In this document: one piece after another, positions 39,926 through 50,149 of the stretch
How positions within the stretch are numbered: position 1 is the stretch's first letter
Layout: every line of letters begins with the position of its first letter
From: Certhia americana
Taxonomy: Eukaryota > Chordata > Aves > Passeriformes > Certhiidae
DNA length: 64,000 bases
Direction of reading: 5' to 3'
NCBI GenBank assembly: GCA_018697195.1
Contig: CM031879.1
Coordinates: forward strand, 44,303,193 to 44,367,192
Notes under the pieces: generated by a model
Databases searched by the model: none
Told to the model about the DNA's origin: nothing
Seen by the model: only the letters and a program-made list of their open reading frames with translations
Translations under genes and position numbers: made by a program

Positions 39926-42900
39926 GTGTAGTTATTCTGTACTAACAAGGAACCTTGTTTAATGGAAAAAATGGACTATATTAGTGACAATTTTCTATTG
40001 CTGTAGCATGATCTGAGACTGAGAAAGATCAATGTTCCTGCATATTAAACCAACAGCTTTGAGGACAAGGAACAGGATCTATCCTCAGATTTCCCAGTTA
40101 AAGGGTGAAAAAGATCCTGATATGATAATTGGCATAGAAAGCAGTCTCTTTTCATCAAAATTCCCCACTGGAGGAAAGGTAAGCAATATTTTCCTTGATA
40201 AAAGCAAACACCTTGTAAGAAATTGAATTAAAACTAACATGAGAAAAGAAACTTCCTGTAGATGTGTAAGGCAAACAAATCCACCTGCGGGCAACTTAAG
40301 AACCAGAAGATAGTTCTGCTATGCATAAAGGGAGTAAAGGAACTTAAGCCACCTTTGCACATGTAATTCATAGAGTTGGGAGAGGAATCCAAATTTAAAT
40401 GCCATTTTTTTCCTCATATACTTTCTATCTTATTAATCTATTCTACCATGATATTTCCTGTCATATCAGAACACGATCCTAAAATTCTTCACAGACATTC
40501 CACACTGTCCTGCATTCTAGGGAAATCTATGCTTTATAACTCTAAGCTATCAGACAACAGTAATGAATGTCACATCTCGGAAATGAGATATATATTATGA
40601 ACAATTTGTTCAAAAGAAGAATTTAAAAGGCCCACCACATAAACAGTGCAAGAATCTGTACAATATAAAGGTGATTTTCTAAACAAGAGGGTAAATATTA
40701 CCATGAAACTGAACTAAAATCAATCTGAGAATATGGAGATTGAAAGCATCCTTGTAAGATGCAGACGTGTAATCCTGCATAAGATGTCATGGAGATGAAT
40801 GCTGACACAAATCTTAAAAGCCTTAGGCATGATTTCATGGTAATAGTGAATAACTAACAAGTGAATCAGATCCCTCGACCCAAAAACTATCCAGAAGGCA
40901 GAAATGTCCTTGTTACCAGACAGTTCAGTTACCAAACTCTGCTTTAGAGAACTTGGCTGGAATTCTGAATCTCAGGATGAACAGGGCCAAGAGAAATTCA
41001 GACTGGAAGAGTAGATGTACCTCTCTTTGTAACTGTACATTTGGTTTACTACTTGAAGGTAGAAGTAAGTTCAGAATGTTTTTTTCTTGTGCAATAGAGC
41101 ATTTACACAAATTGCAAGGATTAAAAAATATAGTTGCAAATAATTTCTATATATTATTTAAGATATGCTAGAACTTTTAGGTTGATCTTTTTCACTTATA
41201 ACAACAGTGTGCTTGTGCACTAATATATTCTTCTTGTCTATACTACAGCAAGGGAGCTTAAGATTTATAGACAATTTTCACTGCTTTACTTCCTGAAGCT
41301 TTCATTGCCTTGAATCATATTTTCCTGGCAAAGTAAACACTACCATTATATTTGGAAAGTCTTTACCAGTGATACTTAATACAAAAACTGCTGGCAATTT
41401 TTCATGAACAAAGTGACCTAAAGTCTGCTTGAGTTTGCACAATGGATAATATATTGATTCTCTGGCATATGTTTTCTGTATATGAAATACATATAATAAA
41501 CCAGAGCACAAATTGTGCTAAACATATAATACAACAGTCCTGCCCTTGCTTACTACTAAATACATGTACAATGTCATGGCTGAACACATAAACCAAGCTA
41601 GGACAGGAGGACATTGTCAATAGGCACATCAGAATACCCAAGTCAACTTGGCTTACAATTTGCAGGCTCAAAGAGAAGCATCAATGGTTTTAACCATTAC
41701 AGATTTTCTTTTAATCATGTAAATATGCAAGAACTTGTAATTAGGTGACTTGTCTAGTCCTTATTCATAGGCAGTTTGCTATAGTTCTGACACAGATTTT
41801 AGACAGAATCTGAAGGACAGAATGGTAGCTTCGTAAATTGATTCACGGAATATCTCCATATAGAGCGAGAGCAAAAAGGAAGGGGCACAACTTTTTGCAG
41901 AACTACCAGTAATAGCCAGTGGAAATTGCCATCATAATTGGGACAGGGAAGACAAATAGATAGGGATAGATGAAAGTTGGATAAACAGAAGCCAAGAATT
42001 TAGGATATTTATAATTATTAAACAACTGTTTACATGAAACATACTAAACTGTGCAGTATCTTAATTTACTGAAGGCCCAAAATCTATTACTCAACCAGCA
42101 ACTGTGGTTTGGTTTTTTTTTTCCATATGTTTCAATTTAAATGAAAACTTCAAGGCATAAAGAGATGAAACAGATTTGTATTGCCCACTCCTAAATAATT
42201 CCATATTGAAGGGTATGGGATAGATCTAGGAAATTAATAAAATGTGTGATTAATTAAATAAAAAATTAAATGTTGTCTTTTATTAGTCCAAATTTTTGCT
42301 GTGATTAAAAATGCTCAGGGTGTATAGAATAGAAAGATGAAATGGCTAAAGTAAACCTCCCATTTTAACAAAAACATCTTTAGAATTACAGAGTGATACA
42401 AGACAGACTACTCCTATTATCTTCTTTAAACATTTTGAGAGATCTTTACTGGTGATAAACTGATTTTATTTAGCATGTTTAAATATGTACAAAACTGTTT
42501 AGCACATCAGATTTTACTCTGTAAATTGTTCTTTCCCAATCAGTGATGAAGATCAATTTAATTAATAACAAAATAATGGAGGGTTTTTTTCAAGTGACAA
42601 GCTGATACTTTGTATTCTACTCAGTTTTAAAAGCTGCCAGTAACCATCAACAGAATTTTTCAGAGGCTATAGAAGTAATAAGTTAACAGTAGGTACAGAG
42701 CCAAACTATCAGTATGCTAAGATGCCGAATGAAAAGGAACATATTGGTAGAGAATATGTATACAGGCAAGAAAATAAATAAATTATATTTCCTTATGGCA
42801 AGGAGGACAAAACCAGAAGGAACAAGATAACCTAGTACAAAAAACCCCAAACCTCTGCCTCTGAGTAACTAACAACAACAAAGAAATCTGAAAATATAAA

Positions 42901-43924
42901 TCACTTAAAAGTAATTAGAAAAAAAAAATTAAAAAACAAGTGAGTCCTCTAATTTTAGTGTAGATGCCAAAGAGATCACCATTACTAAAAATTTTTTTCA
43001 TTTTTTAAAAGATTAAAAAAAAAAAATGCAGCCACTGTATTTTTTAAAGACCAGTGAAAAACTTTTAGTATAACTATAGATAAAAATGGCTTAGGAGAAT
43101 TCACAGTAGTGCTAAAATTATCTCGATTACATAAGAGGAAGAACACATTTCATAAAAGCATTGTGTAATATTTTGCCCTCATGTAACCATCAGTTTGTAA
43201 GTTGCCATGACAGAGACTATTTTCCTTCAATTATTATATTTCTTAAATATAAATTCAGGCATCAGTTTCTTCCTGAAATTTTCCTCATTCAATCGCTAGA
43301 GATAAAAGAAATTATACACTCCGAAATGTGCATTTGAAAGTTCTATGTTGCTGTAGCATTAAACTTTTCTAAATTACTGACAATGTAGTAATAGTAAAGG
43401 ACAGATAAAAAAATGAGCTGCTTATATTAACCTTTACAATTGTCTCTCTTTCTAGTAAAGAAAATCAAAATCAAATTAAACTGAAAGCTTGATGGGCGGC
43501 AAATTTACAAGCAGACAAATCATACAAAAGTGTTTCACTTTAAAATAGCTTGAAGCAAGTACCAACACTAAACCAAAACATGTGAGAGGTAATAAAAGTA
43601 GTAAAACAATTTTACCACATTTTTCTTTGGAAAGCACTTGAGAATATCCACTCTTAATCTTAAAATAAACTAATATTTTCTGATTTGCTTTGTTGTTTAG
43701 TTTTTTTTAATCTATCTTTTCTTTCCTGTTTCACATTCTTTTTGTCAGAAGCTGAAAAACATGATCTTGATGGAAGAATACAGAAATAAAGGTGTTTGGG
43801 ATCCAGTTACAATCTTTCTATATGGAAAGGAATTTTGTGTATAAAGGAGTTTGATTCAATGCACCTAAAGCTTAAAATGGATATAAATTTTAATCAAAGT
43901 TTAGGCAAAGTTTGCAAGATTTGT

Positions 43925-44060
43925 TCACAGAGTCACAGAATCTTCTGAGTTGGAAGTGACACAGAAGGATCATCAAGACCAAATCTTAAGTGAATGACCC
44001 ATACAGGGATTGAACCCAAAACTACAGTGTTTTTATCAGCAGGCTCTAATCAACTGTTAA
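43925..44060 (-). mobile_element. TguSINE1-like SINE (tRNA-Ile head, CR1 tail)
   Basis: On the minus strand a tRNA-derived head (ATTAGAGCCTGCTGATAA, then the B-box-like GGGTTCAATCCC) is followed by 'GTATGGGTCATTCACTTAAG' and then by a CR1-type tail, TTGATGATCCTTCTGTGTCA then CTTCCAACTCAGAAGATTC. Head and tail order match the songbird SINE TguSINE1, in which a tRNA-Ile promoter is fused to a CR1 end that lets CR1 mobilise it. The A-box region is truncated or decayed. Alternative: a chance junction of a tRNA fragment and a CR1 end, which the correct linker block makes unlikely. Confidence 0.75.
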
Positions 44061-44970
44061 GTGGTAGAGAATGGCTGAACATGACTCTAAAGTAGATGTA
44101 ATTATGTTTGGTTGGTTGGTTGCTCGCTTTATCTGAAAATAGATATAAACCTGAAACAACATTAATTCAAATAATATTCTATATAGGAAGAGAGAGAGAC
44201 AGCAAGGAAGTTACTTCATATATGAAGATTAAATCCACTCTACAGCAAACACAGCGCCATCAATCAAATCAAGAGAAATCACAAGACTGAGGCAACATTT
44301 CAGAACACATAGCAGAATCCAGTCCTCTGTAGTTAAAAGGCCTGGACACGTTCCAGTACAAAGAATTGAACATAAAATTCACTGCTGCTGTACATTGTGT
44401 CTCTTCCCATCTACATTTATTTATTTAAAGTTATCCCTTTAACATCATTATAACTTACTGTGCATAAAACTAGATGCACCAAACAGCTGACAAATTGAAG
44501 TCAGTAGCTGTGAGAGTGCATTGCTATAGAATTTTCTCTTAGATTTATACAAGTGTTTAGAAATGCATAAAATTGAAATTGTTATTACTTAGTAACTTGA
44601 GTTTAGAATGGAAAAATTATAAGAAAATAAGCTCTCAGTGAAACACTGTTTTAGATTGCTCTGACCATGAAGGGTCATAGCTTTAGAAAATCAGTTTACA
44701 ACCTTTACAGCCACTGCTGTAGGAAATATATTTATATACACCTATATGAATGGTTGATATGATTTGTATAGCTACATGTCTCAAGACAACATTAAAACAT
44801 GCACTCAGCCTTGAAGATAAGTATCTTTCTTGACTTAGTTCCCTTTTTACCACATTGTTTGAGTTGTATTAAATAAAATCTGAGGTTATACTAGCACCTC
44901 TACGTATTTCTCATAAAGTAACATAGCAAGTGTACTTTAAAGAAATTAATGTCATATTAAATAATGTGGC

Positions 44971-46721
44971 AATGAGGAAGGAGGAATGAAGGTGCAGAAG
45001 GAAGGTGTGGAAGGAAGGGGTGCGGAAGGACGGTGCGGAAGGAAGGTGCAGAAGGTGCGAAGGTGGGCGGAAGGTGCGGAAGGAAGGTGCGGAATGGAAG
45101 GTTGCGGAAGGGTGCGGAAGTGCGGAAGGTGTGGACAGGTGTGGAAGGAACAAAAAAAAAAAAAAAAAGGTGGCGGAAGGTTAAGGTGCGGAAAGAAAGG
45201 TGCGGAAGGTAAGGTAGCGGAAGGAAAGGTGGCGAGAAAGGTGCGGAAGGGTGCGGAGGAAGGTGCGGAAGGTTGCGGAATGCGGAAAGGAAAGGTGCGG
45301 AAGGAAAGGTTGACGGAGGTTCGGAAGGAAAAACAGGTGCAGACCAGGAAAGGAAGGAAGCAGGTGCGGAAGGAAGGAAAAAGGTGCGGAAGAAGGTGCG
45401 GAGGAAAAAAAAAAAGGTGGGTGGAGGAAGGGTGCGGCACGTGATAATTGCTGGTCGGAAGGAAGCAGTGTTTGCTGAAGGAAGGTGCGGAGGTGCGGAA
45501 GGTGCGGAAGGTGCGGAAGTTGGCGGAAGGGTGTCGGAAGGTGCGGAAGGTGCGGTAACGGGTGCTGAAGCAAGGAAGGAATGTAAGGAATAAAGGTAAG
45601 GAAGGTGCGGAATGTGCGGAAGGACTGGGTGCGGAAGGAAGGAAGGAATGAGGAGGGAGGAAGGGAGGAGGAGGCACGGAAGGTGCGGAAGGTGCGAATG
45701 TGCGGAAAGGTGCGGAAGGAAGGTGCGGGCAAGGAAGGTAAGGTGAGTGAAGGAAGGGAAGGAAGGAGGCGTCGGAAGGCCGCGGAAGGTGCGGAACGTT
45801 GCGGCAAAAGGACGTGCTGAAGGAAGGAAGGGAGGAAGGAAGGAAGCGAGGGAGGCCGCGAGGCGCGGAAGCTGTGCGGAAGGTGCGGAAGGTGCAGAAG
45901 TTGCGGAAGGAAGGAATGAAGGTGCAGGAAGTGTGCGGAAGGTTGGCGGAAGGTGCTGAAGGTGGCAGAAGGAAGGAAGGCAGGAGGAATGAAGGACGGA
46001 AGGAATGAAGAAGAAAGGAAGGAAGGAAGGAAGGAAGGACAGGATTAAGAGAAGGAAGATGAAGGTGTGGAAAGAAGGTGTCGTGCGGAAGTGCGGAAGG
46101 AAAGGTGCGTAAGGAAGGTGCGTAATGAAGGGTGCGGAAGGTGCGTAGGAGAGGTGCGGAAGGTGGCGGAAGGTGCGGAAGTGCGGTGTGCGGAAGGAAG
46201 GAATGAAGGAAGGAACGGAAGGACAGGGAAGGAAGGAAGGAAGGAAGGTAAGGTGTGAAGTGTGTTTGAAGGTGCGGAAGGTGCCCCGGAAGGTGCTGAA
46301 GGAAGTGCGGAAAGGAAAGGAAGGAAGGTGCGGAAGGAAGGGGTTGCAGAAGGAGGAAGGAATGGAGGAAGGAAGGAGGAAGGAAGGGAAGAAGGAAGGC
46401 GCGGAAGCGCGGAAGGGCCGGCGGAACTGGCGCGGAAGGCGCGGGAAGGTGCTGAAGGTGGCGTGAAGGTGCGGAAGGTGCGGAAGGAAGGTGCAGAAGG
46501 AGAAGGTGCGGAAGGAAGGAAGGGAGGCAAGGAAAGGGAGGAGGAAGGAAGGAAGGGAGGCGGCGGACGCCCGGAAGGCACGGAAGGCGCGGGAAGGCGC
46601 AGAAGGCGGCAAACGGAAAGTGCAGAGGAAGGTGCGGAAGGAAGTGGCGGAAGTGCGGAAGGTGCGGAAAGGTGCGGAAGGAGGAAGGAAGGAAGGAGGA
46701 ATGAAGGGAGTGAAGGGAGGG
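44971..46721. repeat. GGAAGGTGC / GGAA tandem array, about 1.75 kb
   Basis: Imperfect array whose core unit on the plus strand is the 9-mer GGAAGGTGC, mixed with blocks of the 4-mer GGAA and with variants such as GGAAGGCGC, GGAGGAAGG and short A runs (about 45152-45168 and 45406-45416). The plus strand is almost pure purine apart from the TGC steps, so the ANKS1B transcript would carry a pyrimidine-rich strand of UUCC and GCACC steps. Because the unit is nine bases and stop-free, long frames of SAP, FRT or PHL repeats appear on both strands; these are not genes. Unit spacing is irregular, as expected from a decaying array or from uncorrected long-read indels. Confidence 0.95.
45438..45476. 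other. Non-repeat island inside the GGAAGGTGC array
   Basis: A short stretch containing CACGTGATAATTGCTGGTC and, after a GGAAGGAAG step, CAGTGTTTGCTG does not fit the unit. It could be a remnant of the sequence that the array expanded into. Confidence 0.6.
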
Positions 46722-46858
46722 AGGCAGGCAGGCAGGCATTGCAGGCAGGTAGCAGGCAGGCAGGCAGGCAGGAAGGCAGGAAGGCAGGCAGTGTAAGCAG
46801 GCAGGCAGGCAGGAAGGAAGGCAGGAAGGCGGAAGCGGCGAGAAGGCAGGAAGGAAGG
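46722..46858. repeat. AGGC / AAGG tetranucleotide microsatellite
   Basis: A run of AGGC units with a few AAGG and single interruptions (for example near 46739 and 46791), continuing directly from the GGAAGGTGC array. It ends about 9 bp before the splice donor of the ankyrin 4-6 exon at 46868-46867, so the array edge practically touches the exon. Confidence 0.93.
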
Positions 46859-46868
46859 ATTACACTAC

Positions 46869-47173
46869 TTGGCAGCTGCACATCCATTCCAGACAGCCTC
46901 CAGAATCACCTGTACGACAGCTTTTGTGGCCATTACGAGCAGCAAGATGCAAAGGAGTGTGTTTTCTTGTATTACAGTTCATCAGATTTGGATACGCTTT
47001 GATGACTCATTTTACAAGCGCAGACGTCCTAAAGTGCTGCCAGGTCCAGTAGGTGCTTCCTAGATTTGTTGTTTACTTATATGTGGGGTCTGTCAGCTCT
47101 TCTAGCAGAACAGCACAACGTTCTGAATGACCATACTGATCTGCACAATGCAGTGCTGTTTCATTTTCATTGT
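46869..47173 (-). CDS. ANKS1B: ANKS1B exon, ankyrin repeats 4-6, with many indels (frameshifted as given)
   Basis: About 305 bp on the minus strand match the next expected 99 residues of ANKS1B, but only in shifting frames. Readable blocks are [27 protein letters not shown], a short LDLAAL/GRLR stretch, then [20 protein letters not shown] followed by HK. Between them there are about ten or more single-base insertions or losses, for example extra bases around 47060-47075 that create an in-frame TAA, a lost base near 47031, an extra A near 46926 and an extra base near 46877. The acceptor TTTTTTCAACAG and donor CAA|GTAGTG are present; the donor is about 9 bp from a large tandem array. Both ends appear to be phase 0, so skipping would keep frame. 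The damage may be sequencing error rather than a true pseudo-exon; expected intact length is 297 bp. Confidence 0.85.
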
Positions 47174-48501
47174 CTGTTGAAAAAACCCAAAGCTTCAGAA
47201 CTTCATGTTATTCACAATAGAAATGCTCAGGTCTATAAACTTGCCTCCATGAGGATCATTACAGAGGCAGGTTTTTTAATAATAATGTATGGTAATGTAT
47301 GTTAAATGCTTCAAAATTAACTCCACTGAAACTTTTTAATAATGAGCACAATTAATACTTCAGCTTGTGCTCCCAAGCAGATAAGCTCGCCCTACATGTC
47401 TACATTGCTCCCAATCCATTTCAACACACGTCCCTCAAAACCTTGTAGCTCTGCTTCTGCTCAAAATTCTGTAAACCTTCTTTGATTCAACTGTTCCTAA
47501 AGTTATGATTGATCCTTTCTCTTATAAATAATCGGCCATGGAGAGTATCTCTTATTGATTTTGACTGGTTTTGTAGCCATAGCAGTTTGTTCTTACAGAA
47601 ATGAATTACAGAGAACACTGTGCAATGCAGATACATCATGGCGCAATGTTAGCTTCATTATCACTAAAAAATTATTATCCGACTATAATTAAAACTTGGA
47701 ACAAGACAAAATAGCCCTTACAGAAAGACTTAGCAAATCACCTTAAGCAGGTCCCTTCTCAGGACTCAGAGAAAGGTATGTATGTTGTTTTTAAAGGCAT
47801 ATGAGTGTGATGTGTAGTGGACTGAAAGGTTTTTGCTTATATAAAGCATGCCACCCAAGTGTTTCCCCAGAACATTACTCAATAAACTTAATAATAAATA
47901 TTAAGAATAGACATTACATTTTAATTTGTTTTCTTCCCGTTCTGTCTGTATACTTGCAATGCCAAGAGACAAATAACTTCGTGCCAAGTAGAGGAATAGT
48001 TTTCAAGCAATCTGAATTCCTATATTTTAGCTATATTATTAGTATAATATATGTATATTTTACAAGCTTTAAAATCACTACACTCATAAATTGTTAGAAG
48101 TGATGTACATTGAATGCCTCTTCTGATAATTTTTTTATAAAACGGTTCTTGCAGTTTACAAATGTTGTAAGACAAAACACTAATCTACCTAATCCTAGAA
48201 AACTAATGTGCTATATAAAAATTTACATTAATGTAATTCAGGAAAGATTATTAAAGATAAGGGTAGAGATCTCATTTCTAAAGTAAGAAAAAGGTGACAA
48301 ATCTGAATCAATAGTTTTTGGTTTCTCAAGGAGCCAGCTTGAACAAGTTCAGAGACAGAGAACGGAAAATAGAAAAAAACAACCTGTCTTTTGAAGAGTC
48401 AGAGATTTAGAGAAATGAGCTCTCTGGACTCTTATTCAAAAGCCCTTAAGCTAGGTATAGAATATCCATGTTGTACAGTGAAAACTAAAAGGAAAAGGGA
48501 A

Positions 48502-48580
48502 GTTTTTGGTTTTTTGGGTTTTTTTGTTTGTTTGTTTTGTTTGTTGTGTTTGGTTTTTTTTTTGTTTTTGTTTTTTTTTT
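48502..48580 (+). repeat. T/G-rich simple repeat (GTTT-type)
   Basis: About 80 bases of T and G only, with GTTT and GTTTT units. It gives the Phe/Leu/Val-rich open frame at 48391-48597, which is not a gene. Confidence 0.92.
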
Positions 48581-49456
48581 CTAATGATGTTTTCTAGTGT
48601 TCTGTAATCAAGACTCAGCTCTTAGGTTTGTGATTTTAAACAACATTGCTGTCATTTCTCTCTCTTTGCAATCTAAGATGACTCAGATGAACTTGGGAAA
48701 CAGAAGAGACAGATCACATACATTTGATAATCAATGTTGCAGTCAAATTCATGGGTGTCTGCAACACCACTCAAGAATCTGAGAGACTGTGGAATGGGTT
48801 TTCCTGCTAAACTGCAACACAGATGCTTGGAGAAGATCCCAGGTGGAAAGTGAGAAGTTTTCCACGGGCAGACATGGCTTGATGACTAGTAAGTATTTCA
48901 ATCATTATGCATTATCCAGACCAACAGTTGGCCTTCATTTTTACCAGACCATAAATTCATGTTTAAAATAGATATACTGTCCACAATACTACCTTGCTGG
49001 CAGATGGTTGTAAGCACTTGGGTTTGAAAGGAAAAATACTTTTTAACACGCTTGGTGCACAAGCAAAGTAACAAAGTTTTTATTTTACCTGATACTGTTG
49101 AAATTTTTCTATGGTTTTCATTTGCAAATAAATGCTAGTTTAATTTATAAAGAACTACTATCACTGAAATAAAGCAGAAAATCCATCATGGCAAATGTGA
49201 GAATACATTACCTACATATATGAACTCAGAAAGGGCATTGTACATATGGTGTTATCAGAGCTGAGAGGTACTACACTAATTTAAACTTGATAATAAAACA
49301 TTCTTCATTCTGCAAAATGTAATTATCCCAATTCAATTCAGGCTAGAGAGGACAAAATATGTTCATTTTCAAAGGAGTAAATAAAAACGTGTTTAACGCT
49401 TTCTAAATTCATACGGTGACAATTTAGGACTACTGACATAAAAGAAACTCAGCTTA

Positions 49457-50149
49457 GAGTGGAGGAGAGGGGAGGAGGAGAGGGGAGGGGAGGGGTTAGG
49501 GGAGGGGAGGGGCGGGAGGGCGAGGGAGGAGAGGAGAGGAGAGGAAGAGGAGCGGAGCGGAGAGGAGAGGAGGAGGGGGATGAGGAGAGAGGAGAGGTGG
49601 GAGAGGAGCGAGGGAGAGGGAGGCGGGCTGAGGAGGGCGAGGAGAGGAAGGAGGGGATGAGAGTAGGAGAGGAGGGCGGATTGAGGAGAGGAGAGGAGGG
49701 AGGAATTCAAGTTTAGGTGGGAGGAGAGGGGTTAAGAGGGTTGTGGCGGGGCCGAGTGAGGGAGATTCACAGAGGAGGAGGAGGAGGCGCGGAGAGGAGC
49801 GAGGAGAGGGGGGAAGAGGGAGAGGGAGGAGAGGGATTTTTGAGTAGATTGGAGAGGGAGAGGCGAGGAGAGAGGAGAGGAGGAGGACGAGGAGAGGAAG
49901 AGGCGAGGGAGAGGAGAGGAGAGGAGGAGGAGAGGAGGGAGAGGAGCGGCGGCGGAGGAGGAGGAGGACCCCGAGGAGGGAGAGAGGATTAGAGGAGAGG
50001 AGAGGAGCGGAGAGGAGAGGAGAGGAGAGGAGAGGACGTGAGGGATGAGGAGAGGAGAGGGGGAGAGGAGAGGAGAGGAGAGGGAGGAAGAGGATCGAGG
50101 AGGAGAGGAGAGGAGAGGAGAGGAGAAGAGAAGAGAAGAGAGGAGAGAC
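49457..50149. repeat. GGAGA/GGAGG purine array, about 0.7 kb
   Basis: A plus-strand purine array built from AGGAG pentamers with GAGGGG, GGAGGA and GGGAGA variants and few C or T interruptions. The most regular part is 49990-50148. The minus (transcript-sense) strand is a near-continuous CUCCU polypyrimidine tract. It is entirely intronic, about 2.3 kb upstream of the ankyrin 4-6 exon acceptor. Open frames of 226 and 105 codons inside it are repeat artefacts. Confidence 0.95.
49482..49520 (+). other. G-quadruplex motif inside the GGAGA array
   Basis: At least eight G tracts of three or four bases separated by loops of one base (A or C) and a single three-base loop (TTA) lie in about 39 bases. 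This satisfies the usual G3+ with 1-7 base loop rule several times over. It is on the plus strand, which is the template strand for ANKS1B transcription. Formation in the cell is inferred, not shown. Confidence 0.8.

Larger units (their letters stand above)
37646..46868 (-). other. ANKS1B intron of about 9.2 kb containing the large array
   Basis: Holds a CR1 3' end (39318-39766), a 23-bp near-perfect tandem duplication (39880-39925), a TguSINE1-like SINE (43925-44060) and, at its 5' edge, the GGAAGGTGC/GGAA and AGGC arrays (44971-46858). The rest is AT-rich and featureless. Confidence 0.6.

Noticed and set aside
44001..44060. tRNA-Ile gene
   Set aside because: Only a partial, degenerate tRNA head without an acceptor stem is present and it is fused to a CR1 tail, so it is a SINE.
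44952..46739. Open frames of 595 and 551 codons on the minus strand (Ser/Ala/Pro, Phe/Arg/Thr and Pro/His/Leu repeats)
   Set aside because: They are translations of the stop-free 9-bp and 4-bp repeat array; similar long frames occur in other frames and on the opposite strand, and no non-repeat domain is present.
44971..46858. CRISPR array
   Set aside because: Units are 4-9 bp and directly adjacent with no unique spacers, in a vertebrate intron.
46045..46887. 280-codon minus-strand frame beginning MDVQLPSS
   Set aside because: It begins in the last few codons of the damaged ankyrin exon and reads through the splice donor into the array; it is not an independent gene.
46262..47002. 246-codon plus-strand frame
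   Set aside because: Two thirds is antisense array sequence rich in Glu/Gly/Arg, and the end is antisense of the ankyrin exon.
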